A stretch of 64,000 bases of DNA from Streptomyces sp. ATexAB-D23 (GCF_000373645.1 NZ_KB892002.1:62001-126000); one strand, 5' to 3'; positions 36,323-46,551 are shown, counted from the stretch's first letter. The notes: a model not told the origin generated them from the letters alone. A program made the numbers and translations.

Positions 36323-36464
36323 GGGACCATCGTCGCATCAGCCCTCGCGGGACCGAATCGGGGGCGCCCCGCTCAAACGTGACCCGGTCTGCTCATTTTA
36401 TCGTCCTGGCGATAGAGTCAGATCACCCTCATCCGGTCGTCGTCGTACAGAAAGGTGCGCTCCG

Positions 36465-37496
36465 ATGTCCGAGCATCATCTGCCGTCCCAGCTGGAGGTC
36501 TCCCCGGAGGCCCCCGACCGCAACCTCGCCCTGGAGCTCGTCCGGGTCACCGAGGCCGCAGCCATGGCCGCCGGGCGCTGGGTCGGCCGCGGGGACAAGA
36601 TCGGGGCCGACGGCGCCGCCGTGAAGGCCATGCGGACCCTCGTCTCCACCGTGTCCATGAACGGCATCGTGGTCATCGGCGAGGGCGAGAAGGACGAAGC
36701 CCCCATGCTGTTCAACGGCGAGCGGGTGGGCGACGGCACCGGGCCCGAGGTGGACATCGCCGTCGACCCGATCGACGGCACGACGCTGAACGCCAAGGGG
36801 ATGCCCAACGCCATCGCGGTGCTGGCCGCCGCCGACCGGGGCGCGATGTTCGACCCGTCCGCCGTCTTCTACATGGACAAGCTGGTCACCGGCCCCGAGG
36901 CCGCCGACTTCGTCGACATCAACGCACCCGTCTCGGTGAACATCCGGCGCGTCGCGAAGGCGAAGAGTTCCACGCCCGAGGACGTCACGGTCGTCGTCCT
37001 GGACCGGCCCCGCCACGACGGGATCGTCAAGGAGATCCGGGAGACCGGCGCCCGGATCAAGTTCATCTCCGACGGCGACGTGGCCGGATCGATCATGGCC
37101 GCGCGCGAGGGCACCGGCGTCGACCTGCTCATGGGGATCGGCGGCACCCCCGAGGGCATCATCTCGGCCTGCGCCATAAAGTGCCTCGGCGGCGTCATCC
37201 AGGGCAAGCTCTGGCCGAAGGACGAGGCTGAGCGGCGGCGCGCCCTGGACGCCGGGCACGACCTGGACCGGGTGCTGTCCACGGACGACCTGGTCAGCGG
37301 GGACAACGTGTTCTTCGTGGCGACCGGCATCACGGACGGCGAGCTGATGCGCGGGGTGCGCTACCGCGCGGAGACGGCGACCACCGAGTCCATCGTCATG
37401 CGGTCCAAGTCGGGCACCATCCGGACGATCAGCTCCACCCACCGGCTGTCGAAGCTGCGCGCCTACAGCGCCATCGACTTCGACCGCGCGAAGTAG
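36465..37496 (+). CDS. glpX: Class II fructose-1,6-bisphosphatase
   Basis: The ATG at 36465 follows GAAAGG. The 343-residue protein has the GlpX hallmarks [18 protein letters not shown], the metal-binding DPIDGTT (101-107), DGDVAGSI and [15 protein letters not shown]. It is the FBPase of gluconeogenesis in Actinobacteria. A hairpin follows. Confidence 0.96.
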   Translation: MSEHHLPSQLEVSPEAPDRNLALELVRVTEAAAMAAGRWVGRGDKIGADGAAVKAMRTLVSTVSMNGIVVIGEGEKDEAPMLFNGERVGDGTGPEVDIAVDPIDGTTLNAKGMPNAIAVLAAADRGAMFDPSAVFYMDKLVTGPEAADFVDINAPVSVNIRRVAKAKSSTPEDVTVVVLDRPRHDGIVKEIRETGARIKFISDGDVAGSIMAAREGTGVDLLMGIGGTPEGIISACAIKCLGGVIQGKLWPKDEAERRRALDAGHDLDRVLSTDDLVSGDNVFFVATGITDGELMRGVRYRAETATTESIVMRSKSGTIRTISSTHRLSKLRAYSAIDFDRAK

Positions 37497-37536
37497 CCCG
37501 ACGGCCGCACCGCCCCGGCACGCCCGCGCGTCCGGC

Positions 37537-37576
37537 CGAAGAGGCGCCCCCCATGTGCGGTGGGGGCGCCTCTTCG
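37537..37576. terminator. 15-bp perfect hairpin between glpX and the WhiB gene
   Basis: CGAAGAGGCGCCCCC (37537-37551) pairs with GGGGGCGCCTCTTCG (37562-37576). It serves two convergent genes. Confidence 0.88.
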
Positions 37577-37604
37577 TATGTGTGGGTACGGGACCAGGGC
37601 CCCG

Positions 37605-37970
37605 TCAGCCCGCGATGCGGTCGGTCGCGCCCGAGGCCTTCAGCTCCACATCGCGCCGCCTGCGCCGGGCGAGCGCGACGCGGCGCTCGGCGGCGGTGAG
37701 GCCACCCCAGACGCCGTACGGCTCGGGCTGCATCAGGGCGTGCTCGCGGCACTCGACCATCACGGGACAGCGCGCGCAGACCCGCTTCGCGGACTCCTCG
37801 CGCGAGAGGCGGGCGGCAGTCGGCTCCTTCGACGGGGCGAAGAACAGCCCGGCTTCGTCCCGGCGGCACACCGCCTCCGAATGCCAGGGGCCGGCCTGGT
37901 CCTCCCGAGCGGGTGCCCGCTGCGGGGGGACGGCGGCGACCTGCAGGGGCTGATGCGGCAGTTGCAGCAC
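37605..37970 (-). CDS. WhiB-family iron-sulfur regulator
   Basis: GTG 37970 is preceded by AGGAG at 7 bases. The 121-residue protein has the four cluster cysteines Cys35, Cys65, Cys68 and Cys74 (C-x29-C-x2-C-x5-C), the GVWGG turn and a basic ARRRRR tail that contacts DNA. The position next to glpX recalls wblI of S. coelicolor, but I cannot confirm orthology. Confidence 0.93.
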   Translation of the reverse strand: MLQLPHQPLQVAAVPPQRAPAREDQAGPWHSEAVCRRDEAGLFFAPSKEPTAARLSREESAKRVCARCPVMVECREHALMQPEPYGVWGGLTAAERRVALARRRRRDVELKASGATDRIAG

Positions 37971-38126
37971 GGGTCCACTCCTGACGACGGCTTCGCGAGC
38001 GAGAGACGATGCAGCAGTCCCTACCCGCTGTGCGCGCGCCTATGCACTGAGTGGCACCTGCGGCGTGTTTCAAAAGTTCCCTCGCGGCCGGAAAGGCACC
38101 CGCACACCGCGCCGCGGGAACCGCCT

Positions 38127-38795
38127 TCAGTGGCCGAGGTGTTTACGCAGCCGGTCCTGGAGATCCGCGATGAACTTGCCACGCTTCGGCTTCGCCTCGA
38201 CGCTGCCGAACACGGAATATCCGTTGACGACCACCACGGGCGCTTCGGGATCGGCCGATTCCAGCGTGCGTACTTCGAAACTGCCGAAAATTCCCGTACC
38301 GCTGCCGCGCAGCGAGATGTTCTCGGGCACCCTGATCTCCACGCTCCCGAAGACGGAGGTCGCGTTGATCACGGTGAGACGCTGGCCGAAAAGCGCCTCG
38401 GTCAGATCGATTTCCACACTGCCGAACAGCGAGAAGGCGTTCGTCCGTCCGCCGACCCGCCAACGGCCCTTGCGGGTCGAGCTGCTGAAGATCGCCACCA
38501 GATTGTCGGCGGGGCCGGTGGCCGTCTCGGGGCCGTAGGCGTACGGGGTGCCGGAGGCGGGCCTGGGCGCGCCGCCGGGCGACGGCAGGTCCCGTACGAG
38601 CGGTTCGAGCTCGCCGACCGTCTTGGCGCGGTAGACGGAATCGACCCGGTCCGCGTGCTCGTCGGCGGTCAGCCGGCCCTCGGCCATCGCTTCCCGCAGA
38701 ATGTCCGCGATCCGGTCGCGGTCCGCGTCGGAAGCACGGATGCCTTCGGTTACCGCCGGCGCGGTGGGCTGCTGGGGCTGCTTGTCGAGGTCCAC
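38127..38795 (-). CDS. DUF1707 / LiaF-like C-terminal domain protein
   Basis: I use GTG 38795 (VDLDKQPQQP...), since the conserved DUF1707 region begins shortly after (RASDADRDRIADILREAMAE and DRVDSVYRAKTVGELE, residues ~20-70). The second half is a beta-helix-like repeat with FSLFGSVEIDL, TSVFGSVEIRVP, GIFGSFEVRT and YSVFGSVEAKP, a LiaF-type C-terminal domain. No membrane segment is present, so the protein is probably cytoplasmic or membrane-peripheral. Function unknown. Confidence 0.88.
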   Translation of the reverse strand: MDLDKQPQQPTAPAVTEGIRASDADRDRIADILREAMAEGRLTADEHADRVDSVYRAKTVGELEPLVRDLPSPGGAPRPASGTPYAYGPETATGPADNLVAIFSSSTRKGRWRVGGRTNAFSLFGSVEIDLTEALFGQRLTVINATSVFGSVEIRVPENISLRGSGTGIFGSFEVRTLESADPEAPVVVVNGYSVFGSVEAKPKRGKFIADLQDRLRKHLGH

Positions 38796-38976
38796 CGCCC
38801 CAGCGTACCGAAACGCGATAGATCGCGACAGAGGGTGGACGGTGCGCCGCCCGGCCAACCCTGCCGGAACCGGGTGAGCCCTACCTCACAAGCCCGCCGC
38901 CCCCGGCGGGTCCTACCCTGGTGGGTGCGCTGTCCAAGGGTGCCAGCCGCTGTCTGCCGAGTGAGGAATGGCCGTA

Positions 38977-40644
38977 ATGCCAGAGTTTGCGTACTCCGAT
39001 CTGCTCCCTCTGGGAGAGGACACCACGCCCTACCGTCTGGTCACCGCCGAGGGTGTGTCCACCTTCGAGGCCGACGGGCGTACGTTCCTCAAGGTCGAGC
39101 CGGAGGCGCTGCGCACCCTGGCCGCCGAGGCCATGCACGACATCTCGCACTACCTGCGGCCCGCGCACCTGGCGCAGCTGCGGCGGATCGTGGACGACCC
39201 GGAGGCCTCGTCCAACGACAAGTTCGTCGCGCTCGACCTGCTGAAGAACGCGAACATCGCCGCCGCGGGTGTCCTGCCGATGTGCCAGGACACCGGTACG
39301 GCCATCGTCATGGGCAAGCGCGGGCAGAACGTGCTGACCTCGGGCGGTGACGAGGAGGCTCTGTCGCACGGCATCTTCGACGCGTACACGAAGCTCAACC
39401 TGCGCTACTCGCAGATGGCCCCGCTGAACATGTGGGAGGAGAAGAACACCGGCTCCAACCTCCCGGCCCAGATCGAGCTGTACGCGACCGACGGCGGCGC
39501 GTACAAGTTCCTCTTCATGGCCAAGGGCGGCGGTTCGGCCAACAAGTCGTTCCTGTTCCAGGAGACCAAGGCGGTCCTCAACGAGGCATCCATGATGAAG
39601 TTCCTGGAGGAGAAGATCCGCCTCCTGGGGACCGCGGCCTGCCCGCCGTACCACCTGGCGATCGTCGTCGGCGGTACGTCCGCCGAGTTCGCGCTGAAGA
39701 CCGCGAAGTACGCCTCCGCGCACTACCTGGACGAGCTGCCCACCGAGGGCTCCCCGACCGGGCACGGCTTCCGGGACAAGGAGCTGGAGGAGAAGGTCTT
39801 CGAGCTGACGCAGAAGATCGGCATCGGGGCGCAGTTCGGCGGCAAGTACTTCTGCCACGACGTGCGGGTGGTGCGCCTGCCCCGGCACGGCGCCTCGCTG
39901 CCCGTCGCCATCGCCGTGTCCTGCTCGGCGGACCGGCAGGCCACCGCGAAGATCACCGCCGACGGCGTCTTCCTGGAGCAGCTGGAGAAGGACCCGGCCC
40001 GCTTCCTGCCGGACACCACCGACGAGCACCTCGACAGCGAGGGCGACGTCGTGCGCATCGACCTGAACCGGCCGATGGACGAGATCCTCGCCGAGCTGAC
40101 CAAGTACCCCGTCAAGACCCGGCTCTCGCTGACCGGGCCGCTGGTCGTGGCGCGCGACATCGCACACGCCAAGATCAAGGAACGCCTCGACGCGGGCGAG
40201 GAGATGCCGCAGTACCTGAAGGACCACCCGGTGTACTACGCGGGCCCGGCGAAGACCCCCGAGGGCTACGCCTCCGGCTCCTTCGGCCCGACCACGGCCG
40301 GCCGCATGGACAGCTATGTCGCGCAGTTCCAGGCGGCGGGCGGCTCCAAGGTGATGCTCGCCAAGGGCAACCGCTCCAAGCAGGTCACCGACGCGTGCGA
40401 CGCGCACGGCGGCTTCTACCTGGGCTCGATCGGCGGCCCGGCGGCCCGGCTCGCGCAGGACTGCATCAAGAAGGTCGAGGTCGTCGAGTACGAGGAGCTC
40501 GGCATGGAGGCGGTCTGGAGGATCGAGGTGGAGGACTTCCCCGCGTTCGTCGTCGTGGACGACAAGGGCAACGACTTCTTCACCGAGCCCGCCCCGGCCC
40601 CGACGTTCACCAGCATCCCGGTGCGCGGCCCCGGCCTGGGCTGA
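38977..40644 (+). CDS. Class I (iron-sulfur) fumarate hydratase
   Basis: I choose ATG 38977, nine bases after GAGGA; ATG 38968 overlaps that site. The 555-residue protein fuses the alpha and beta domains of class I fumarase. It has [11 protein letters not shown] (cluster Cys), [36 protein letters not shown] and the beta domain with [17 protein letters not shown] and [15 protein letters not shown]. It interconverts fumarate and malate with a 4Fe-4S cluster. A class II enzyme (fumC) is encoded 6 kb away. Confidence 0.95.
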   Translation: MPEFAYSDLLPLGEDTTPYRLVTAEGVSTFEADGRTFLKVEPEALRTLAAEAMHDISHYLRPAHLAQLRRIVDDPEASSNDKFVALDLLKNANIAAAGVLPMCQDTGTAIVMGKRGQNVLTSGGDEEALSHGIFDAYTKLNLRYSQMAPLNMWEEKNTGSNLPAQIELYATDGGAYKFLFMAKGGGSANKSFLFQETKAVLNEASMMKFLEEKIRLLGTAACPPYHLAIVVGGTSAEFALKTAKYASAHYLDELPTEGSPTGHGFRDKELEEKVFELTQKIGIGAQFGGKYFCHDVRVVRLPRHGASLPVAIAVSCSADRQATAKITADGVFLEQLEKDPARFLPDTTDEHLDSEGDVVRIDLNRPMDEILAELTKYPVKTRLSLTGPLVVARDIAHAKIKERLDAGEEMPQYLKDHPVYYAGPAKTPEGYASGSFGPTTAGRMDSYVAQFQAAGGSKVMLAKGNRSKQVTDACDAHGGFYLGSIGGPAARLAQDCIKKVEVVEYEELGMEAVWRIEVEDFPAFVVVDDKGNDFFTEPAPAPTFTSIPVRGPGLG

Positions 40645-40655
40645 GCCCCCGCACG

Positions 40656-40684
40656 GGCACAGGGGCGCCCCGCGCCCCTGTGCC
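40656..40684. terminator. 13-bp hairpin after the class I fumarase gene
   Basis: GGCACAGGGGCGC and GCGCCCCTGTGCC flank the loop CCC, twelve bases after the stop codon and ten bases before the convergent regulator's stop. Confidence 0.88.
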
Positions 40685-40693
40685 GCCGCCCGC

Positions 40694-41710
40694 TCAGCCG
40701 TCGAGCAGCCCCGATGTGGCCACCAGATAGCCGAGCTGGGCACGGCTGGTGCTGCCCAGCTGGTCGGAGACCTTGCGCATGTGCTCGGCGACGCTGCGCC
40801 GGCTCATCCCGATCCGGCGCGCTATCGCGGCGTCCGTCTCGCCGTTCACCACGGCCTGGAGGATGGCCCGTTGCAGGTCGGAGGTGACGACCGGGGTACG
40901 CAGCGGCGCCCGCTCGGGCCGTACGGGCACCGCGCGGGCCCATGCCTCGTCGAAGCCGCGGGCCAGGAAGCGCACCAGCGCCGGGTGGCGGACGCACAGC
41001 GCCTCGTGCGGATCGTCGGAGAAGGGCACGAAGGCGAGGTCCAGGTCGACCACGATCACCCGGTCGACGACCTCGGCGAGCGTCCTGATCTCCGCCCCGG
41101 CCGCGCTGACCTGCTCGATGTAGGCGAGGGTCGCCCGGTCGGAGCGGACGGTGTGCTGGTAGACGGTCCGCTGCCGGATACCGCGCCGCAGGTTGCCCAG
41201 GTCCCGCTCCAGCGCCACCTTCAGAGCCTGTTCCGGCCGTCCGCCGCCGGGCTGCGCGGTGCGGATCTCCTCCCGGCAGCCGGCCACCCCCGCCTCCAGC
41301 GCCTTGCTGATGACCGCCTCCCCGGAGAGCCGGGTGAGTTCGGGCTGTTCGAGCCGGTACACGTCCGCGTACAGGGACTCGAAGGCGGCGAGCGTGGTGC
41401 GGGTGGCGCGCAGGGCGCGGCGCCGTTCGAGTACGGCCTCCCGGAGCGGGGCGAGCGCGGCGTACGAGGCGGTCTCCGGCGGTACGGGAATCATCGAGCC
41501 CGGCGACCGGCGGTCCGCGACCATCAGGTGAAGGGCTCTCAGGCAGCCGGCCACCTCCTCGCGCGGCAGGCTGCCCGCCACCAGCGCGCGCCGGTAGGAG
41601 GCGAGCGCCCGCTCGCACGGCTGCTCCGGCGGGCGTCCCGGCCCCCCGGCGCCGTCCGGCGCCGATTCGCGGCAATCGCATGCCGGTGGGCTGGAATGGT
41701 CGTCCTTCAC
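40694..41710 (-). CDS. LuxR-type HTH transcriptional regulator
   Basis: The 338-residue protein (GTG 41710) has a C-terminal LuxR-type HTH (LQRAILQAVVNGETDAAIARR and MSRRSVAEHMRKVSDQLG) and a long N-terminal part of helical type. That part has a domain with VVDRVIVVDLDLAFVPFSDD that resembles TrmB-like regulators' effector domains. It is divergent from an MFS transporter gene (71 bases), which is the probable target. The first 35 residues are poorly conserved and the start could be further in. Confidence 0.82.
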   Translation of the reverse strand: MKDDHSSPPACDCRESAPDGAGGPGRPPEQPCERALASYRRALVAGSLPREEVAGCLRALHLMVADRRSPGSMIPVPPETASYAALAPLREAVLERRRALRATRTTLAAFESLYADVYRLEQPELTRLSGEAVISKALEAGVAGCREEIRTAQPGGGRPEQALKVALERDLGNLRRGIRQRTVYQHTVRSDRATLAYIEQVSAAGAEIRTLAEVVDRVIVVDLDLAFVPFSDDPHEALCVRHPALVRFLARGFDEAWARAVPVRPERAPLRTPVVTSDLQRAILQAVVNGETDAAIARRIGMSRRSVAEHMRKVSDQLGSTSRAQLGYLVATSGLLDG

Positions 41711-41781
41711 AAGGATGCAGATTACCTTTGTGCAAACGGCGGGAGAGAGGAAAGCCCCGTGGTCTGGCCGACTATGAGCGG

Positions 41782-43068
41782 GTGACCTCCGGCAGCCCCC
41801 GCCCCCTCGACGAGCCGGCCGCCGAATCGGCCGGTTCTCCTCGCGACGAGCGCTTCTTCCGCATTCTGGTGGCCGGTTGCTCGGTCTCCTCGTACGGCAC
41901 GTTCCTCAATATGGTGGCGCTCAATCTCTTCGTCTACGAAACGACGGGGCGGGCGCTCGCCATGGGGCTGTTCATGGCGGTCCGGCTGGGGGCCGGATTT
42001 CTCGCCGGTCTGGCCGCGGGCGGTCTGCTCGCGCGTTTCACCGCGAAACGCGTGATGCTCTGGACGAATATCGCGCAGGCGGCCGTGATGCTGCCGCTGA
42101 TTTTCGCGCCGGCCGGATGGCGTACGCCTTCGCTGTTCACCGTGTCCGTGGTGGTCGGGTCCTGCGGGACGCTGTTCATGGTGGCCCTGCGCAGCTCCGT
42201 TCCGGAGATGGTGGGCGAGGAGCGGCGGTCCTGGGCGAACTCACTGACGGTCACCGGGCGTTCGATGGCGATGGTGGCCGGCTTCGCCTCGGCGGGGGTG
42301 GTCGTCTCGCTCGTCGGGTACACCGCCGCGTTCGTGGTCGACCTGGGCACCTTCGCGGTCTGCGCGCTGACGGTGGCCCTGCTGCCGGTCGCGGGCGGCG
42401 GGAAGGGCCGGGCGGAGGCCGCGTCCACAAGTGCGGGGAAACCGGCGCGGCGGACGCCCGTCGCGTTCGCCGCCCTGGCCGCCGTGCCGGGTCTCGGCCT
42501 GATGGTGGGGCTGCGCGGGGTGGACGCGCTCGGCTCCTCGTCCCACAACGCGGCGCTGCCCGTGCACTCCGCCGCGCTCGACGCCTCGCACCCCGCCCTG
42601 TTCGTCAGCGCGTTCTGGTGCCTGTGGGCGGTCGGCAACATCGTGGCCCAGCAGGTGATCCAGCGGTACACCCGTCGCACCGGCCGCTCGGTGGGCGCTT
42701 CCGGCTTCGGCTACGGGACCTGTGTCATGTCCGGGGCCTTCATCCTGGCGTTCGCCGGCTTCCCCCTGGCGGCCACCGCCCTGATCGCCCTCGTCGCGGG
42801 CGCCGCCGACGGGCTGACCGAGGTCTCGTACACCTCGCACCTCCAGACCCTGCCGGCCGGGCCGCGCGCCCATGCCTTCGGGCTGTCCGCGACGGTGGAG
42901 AACCTCGGTTTCGGGGCCGGGATGATCCTCGTCGCGGCAGCCCTCGAACACTTCAGCCCGCCGGCGGTCGTCGGCTGGTCGCACGGCGCGGCCCTGGCCG
43001 TCGCGGTGGTGTTCCTGCTCCGCATGGCCGCGAGGCGCGCCCCGCGCCCCGGCCCGACGCAGCCGTGA
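41782..43068 (+). CDS. MFS transporter
   Basis: The GTG at 41782 gives a 428-residue protein with about 12 membrane segments. The first loop is RFTAKRVMLWTNIAQA, and a second half begins after a Gly/Lys/Ala-rich linker near residue 220. It has the general shape of multidrug-type exporters. Divergent from a LuxR-type regulator. Confidence 0.85.
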   Translation: MTSGSPRPLDEPAAESAGSPRDERFFRILVAGCSVSSYGTFLNMVALNLFVYETTGRALAMGLFMAVRLGAGFLAGLAAGGLLARFTAKRVMLWTNIAQAAVMLPLIFAPAGWRTPSLFTVSVVVGSCGTLFMVALRSSVPEMVGEERRSWANSLTVTGRSMAMVAGFASAGVVVSLVGYTAAFVVDLGTFAVCALTVALLPVAGGGKGRAEAASTSAGKPARRTPVAFAALAAVPGLGLMVGLRGVDALGSSSHNAALPVHSAALDASHPALFVSAFWCLWAVGNIVAQQVIQRYTRRTGRSVGASGFGYGTCVMSGAFILAFAGFPLAATALIALVAGAADGLTEVSYTSHLQTLPAGPRAHAFGLSATVENLGFGAGMILVAAALEHFSPPAVVGWSHGAALAVAVVFLLRMAARRAPRPGPTQP

Positions 43069-43606
43069 GGGCGTCGGCGCGGGGCCACGCCGGGGCGTAC
43101 CCGTACGGCGGGAATCAGCCAATCTCGCGCATGGCCCGTTGCGGCCCCGGGCGGCGCCGGACCGGGCCGCGGGGAGCGCGGCGACGGCCGGGCCGGGGCA
43201 CCGGGTGGGGTCCGCGACCCCCAGGGTCTGTCCAACGATTCCCGTCTTCGCCCACAGGGGGGCCGCACGGCGTCGGGTGCTTCCACGGGTTCCCGGCTCC
43301 GCTCGAACCGGGAAGACCCCGTGAGCGGCCGGACCGGCCCCGCGGCCGTCCGCGGGGCACCACCGCTTTCGCGCACCGGGCCGGTCCCCGGACTTGCGGG
43401 ACACCGGGCCGATGCGGTGGGTTGTCCGGCGTCGCCGGAGAAATCCGCATCGCCGGGCGGTCCGGCCCGGTGCCGTCACCGGGCGCCGGGGCCGTCCGCG
43501 CGTACCCGCCGCCGGTCCTCACCCCTGCCGACTCTCGCCGCACCGCCGTCCGAACCCGTACGGCCGCACCACCCTCACCGTCCCACTCCGGAAAGGCGGA
43601 CACCGC
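43069..43606. other. 538-base stretch without a recognised gene
   Basis: Very GC-rich. Reading frames in it do not resemble any family I know. It contains a 7-bp stem TTCCCGG/CCGGGAA (43290-43314) flanked by CACGG/CCGTG, and a GACCGGCCC/GGGCCGGTC pair. The last ~50 bases carry the GAAAGG ribosome-binding site of the aminopeptidase gene. It may hold the remains of a small gene or just a long intergenic space. Confidence 0.4.
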
Positions 43607-44908
43607 ATGACGCCGGTCCTCCACCGCAGCCATGCCGACGACCTGCTCACCTTCATCAGGTCCAGCCCCTCCCCGTACCACGCCGTGGCGAGCGCCGCCC
43701 AGCGGCTGGAGAAGGCGGGCTTTCGTGAACTGCGCGGAACCGACGACTGGACGGGCACCACGGGCGGCAGCTTCGTCGTCCAAGGAGGCGCGCTGATCGC
43801 CTGGTACGCCCCCGAGTCCCTGCCCGCGCACACACCGTTCCGGATCATCGGCACCCACACCGACTCACCGAACCTGCGGATCAAGCCCACCCCCGACACG
43901 GGGTCGGCCGGCTGGCGGCAGGTCGCGGTGGAGATCTACGGCGGGGTCCCGCTCAACACCTGGCTGGACCGGGATCTGGGCATCTCGGGCCGGCTCGCGC
44001 TGCGCGCCCCCGGCGGGCGGACCGACTCCCGGCTGGTGCAGATCGACGAGCCCCTGCTGCGGGTGCCGCAGCTGGCGATCCACCTGGACCGCACCGTCAA
44101 CGACGGGCTGGCCCTGGACCGGCAGCGGCACATCGCACCGATCTGGTCGCTCGGCGCGGCCGACGAGGGGGCGCTGCTGCGCCGGGTCGCGGCAGCCGCC
44201 GACGCCGCACCGGACGAGGTGCTGGGCTGGGACCTGATGCTGCACGACGTGCAGCCGCCCGGATATCTCGGCGCGGAGCGGGAGTTCGTGGTGTCCTCGC
44301 GGCTGGACAACCTGGTGTCGGTGCACGCCGGGGTGACCGCGCTGGCGGCGGTGGCGACGGCGGCCGACGCGCCCGCGTACATCCCGGTGCTGGCCGCCTT
44401 CGACCACGAGGAGGTCGGCAGCGGCTCGGACACCGGGGCGCAGAGCCCCCTCCTGGAGCGGGTACTGAGCCGTTCGGTGACCGCGCGGGGCGGCAGCTCC
44501 GAGGACTGGTCGCGGGCGCTGGCCGGCGCGTACTGCGTCTCGGCCGACATGGCGCACGCCGTCCACCCCAACTACGCGGAGCGCCACGACCCGGGCCACC
44601 AGCCGCTGCCCAACGGCGGCCCCACGGTCAAGGTCAACGTCAACCAGCGCTACGCCACCGACTCGGCCGGCATCGCGCTGTTCGCCGCCGCCTGCGAGCG
44701 GGCGGGGGCGCCGTGGCAGCCGTTCGTCTCCAACAACGCGATGCCGTGCGGCACGTCCATCGGCCCGCTCACCGCTGCCCGGCTGGGTGTGCCGACCGTC
44801 GACGTGGGCGTGCCGGGGCTCTCGATGCACTCCGCGCGCGAGCTGTGCGGGGCCGAGGACCCGGGGCACCTGGCGGCGATCCTGACGGCGTTCGCGGCCT
44901 CGGGCTGA
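43607..44908 (+). CDS. M18-family aminopeptidase
   Basis: The ATG at 43607 follows GAAAGG. The 433-residue zinc peptidase has GTHTDSPNLRIKP (metal His/Asp), EIYGGVPLNTWLDRDLG, FDHEEVGSGSDTGAQSP (catalytic and metal Glu), and SADMAHAVHPNY with VPGLSMHSARELCGAEDP at the end (metal His). Length and motifs match M18 (aspartyl aminopeptidase type). Confidence 0.94.
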   Translation: MTPVLHRSHADDLLTFIRSSPSPYHAVASAAQRLEKAGFRELRGTDDWTGTTGGSFVVQGGALIAWYAPESLPAHTPFRIIGTHTDSPNLRIKPTPDTGSAGWRQVAVEIYGGVPLNTWLDRDLGISGRLALRAPGGRTDSRLVQIDEPLLRVPQLAIHLDRTVNDGLALDRQRHIAPIWSLGAADEGALLRRVAAAADAAPDEVLGWDLMLHDVQPPGYLGAEREFVVSSRLDNLVSVHAGVTALAAVATAADAPAYIPVLAAFDHEEVGSGSDTGAQSPLLERVLSRSVTARGGSSEDWSRALAGAYCVSADMAHAVHPNYAERHDPGHQPLPNGGPTVKVNVNQRYATDSAGIALFAAACERAGAPWQPFVSNNAMPCGTSIGPLTAARLGVPTVDVGVPGLSMHSARELCGAEDPGHLAAILTAFAASG

Positions 44909-44912
44909 GGTC

Positions 44913-44960
44913 CTGAGGCGCTGAGGCGCTGAGGCGCTGAGGCGCTGAGGCGCTGAGCCG
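44913..44960 (+). repeat. Octamer microsatellite (CTGAGGCG)n
   Basis: Five perfect copies of CTGAGGCG (44913-44952) and one variant CTGAGCCG follow the M18 stop codon at once. Since the last codons of the gene are GGC TGA, an expansion or contraction would change only the 3' untranslated part. Confidence 0.95.
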
Positions 44961-44972
44961 GGGCGCGCGTGC

Positions 44973-45009
44973 GGTACGGGGAGGGGCCGGTGCGGCTCCT
45001 CCCCGTACC
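44973..45009. terminator. 12-bp hairpin between M18 and SGNH genes
   Basis: GGTACGGGGAGG (44973-44984) pairs with CCTCCCCGTACC (44998-45009). The arm sequence is shared with the terminator at 31319-31366. Confidence 0.8.
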
Positions 45010-45024
45010 CGTGTGCGACGGGTG

Positions 45025-46551
45025 TTACGCGAAGCGCTGGTTCGCGCCGCCGTCGCAGGGTTGCAGCCTCAGCGGGTCGTGGGCGCCCGCGAGGGTAGCG
45101 CACAGGCCCGTCGCCGCGGCCGGGCTCAGGGTGCCCGACTGGCGGACGAACTGCTGGTTGGCGGCGCCGGAGCAGTTGTAGAGGATGAGGGCCGCGCCCG
45201 CCTTGTAGTCGGCGCCCGGTACGTCCAGGCAGCGGTCGTGGCTCAGTTCGGTGCGCAGGTTCTTCGTGGCGGAGTCGTACCACCAGCCCTGGTTGCGCCC
45301 GCCGTGGCACTCCCAGCCGGTGACCCCGGTGTTGTTACGGGTGACGGAGGCGGGGGCGTCCAGGCAGGCGGCCGTCGCCTCGCCGCGCAGGGGCGTGAAG
45401 AGGTCGTCCCAGGCGGCGGGCTGGAGCACCGGCTGTCCGGTGCTCGCCGGGTCGGCGCAGCTCGCCTCGCGCAGGCCCGAGTTGTAGATCTGGGTCAGGC
45501 AGGAGGCGAAGGCCCCGTGGCCGGCCGCGTTCGGGTGGAAGGACTGGCGGACGGAGTTGGAGTCCGGCGGGAAGTGCGACAGGTCGATGTAGAGACCGCG
45601 GGCCCAGGTGGACTCGCTGCACACCTCGTGGCCGTGGAAGAGGCGCGAGTTGTCGAGGTAGACGGCGCCCGTGTCGGCGGCCACCTCGCGCATGCCGCGC
45701 TCGAAGGCGGGAACGGCGGTGTTGCGGCCCCAGGCCGCGTCGGAGTCGTATCCGGCGCAGCCGCCGGGAAGCTTGCCGGGGAAGTTCGGGTTGTCGTAGA
45801 AGTCCGGGCCGATGGGGCTCGGGTAGCCCATGACGACGAGCTTGTAGTCGCCGTCGGTGTAGCCGGCGTCGCTCATCACGGTCTTCAGGTCGCGCACGGT
45901 CTTCTCGACCTTGGGGACGAGCCCGTCGACGCGGGCCTGCCAGCCCCCGTCGTACTTGGACTGGCAGGCACCCTGGAGGAGGACCCAGCGGGTGACACAG
46001 TCCGTCATGACGGGCCCGAACTGGAGGTCGTCGTTGGCACCCGCGACCAGCACGATCATCTTGATGCGGGTGTTGCGCGCCTTGATGGCCAGGTTGTCGC
46101 TCTGCACCAGCTCGTCGGCGTACTGCTTGGAGCCGCCGATGACGATGTTTCCGGTGTACGCGCCGGAGCACGAGACGTTGTACGTGACGTCGGCCGGAAT
46201 CCCCGTGCGGTGGATCGCGGAGTCGGGTGAGCGGTGGCACCAGTTGTCGGGGCCGTTGGTGCCGGCCTCGTACGTGCCGACGCCCTCGCCGGATATCTCG
46301 CTGTCGCCGAGCGAGATGAGCCCCGTCCTGCGGTCGGCGAGCGGGCGCTCGGCCGGGTCGCCGTACAGCTGGGTGGCCTCCGCGGCGCGGATGGCCTCCA
46401 GTTCGGGTGACAGGGGGGTGGATGCGGTACTGGTGGTACCGGACGGGGCGGCGGTGGCCGTTCCCGCCGCCGCGGTCATGCCGCCGAACGCCGCCGCCAT
46501 GGCCGCGGCGGCCGCGACGGTACAGCGGAGTCTGTGCCTGGTGCGCCTCAT
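45025..46551 (-). CDS. Secreted SGNH hydrolase with ricin-type lectin domain
   Basis: ATG 46551 follows GGGAGG and gives 508 residues with a Sec signal peptide (basic MRRTRHRLR start, Ala-rich core, cleavage near TATAAPSG). The esterase domain has the GDS motif LGDSEISGEG (Ser84), SGAYTGNIV, VAGANDD and the catalytic His in SFHPNAAGH. The last ~130 residues are a beta-trefoil with repeated QxW-like motifs (GRNQGWWYD, SGAANQQFV, DGGANQRFA). Known relatives are secreted lipases or esterases that bind polysaccharide. Confidence 0.93.
   Translation of the reverse strand: MRRTRHRLRCTVAAAAAMAAAFGGMTAAAGTATAAPSGTTSTASTPLSPELEAIRAAEATQLYGDPAERPLADRRTGLISLGDSEISGEGVGTYEAGTNGPDNWCHRSPDSAIHRTGIPADVTYNVSCSGAYTGNIVIGGSKQYADELVQSDNLAIKARNTRIKMIVLVAGANDDLQFGPVMTDCVTRWVLLQGACQSKYDGGWQARVDGLVPKVEKTVRDLKTVMSDAGYTDGDYKLVVMGYPSPIGPDFYDNPNFPGKLPGGCAGYDSDAAWGRNTAVPAFERGMREVAADTGAVYLDNSRLFHGHEVCSESTWARGLYIDLSHFPPDSNSVRQSFHPNAAGHGAFASCLTQIYNSGLREASCADPASTGQPVLQPAAWDDLFTPLRGEATAACLDAPASVTRNNTGVTGWECHGGRNQGWWYDSATKNLRTELSHDRCLDVPGADYKAGAALILYNCSGAANQQFVRQSGTLSPAAATGLCATLAGAHDPLRLQPCDGGANQRFA

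Noticed and set aside
43139..43728. Short plus-strand frames before the aminopeptidase gene
   Set aside because: They are Arg/Pro-rich with no recognisable motif and overlap the real start at 43607 in other frames.
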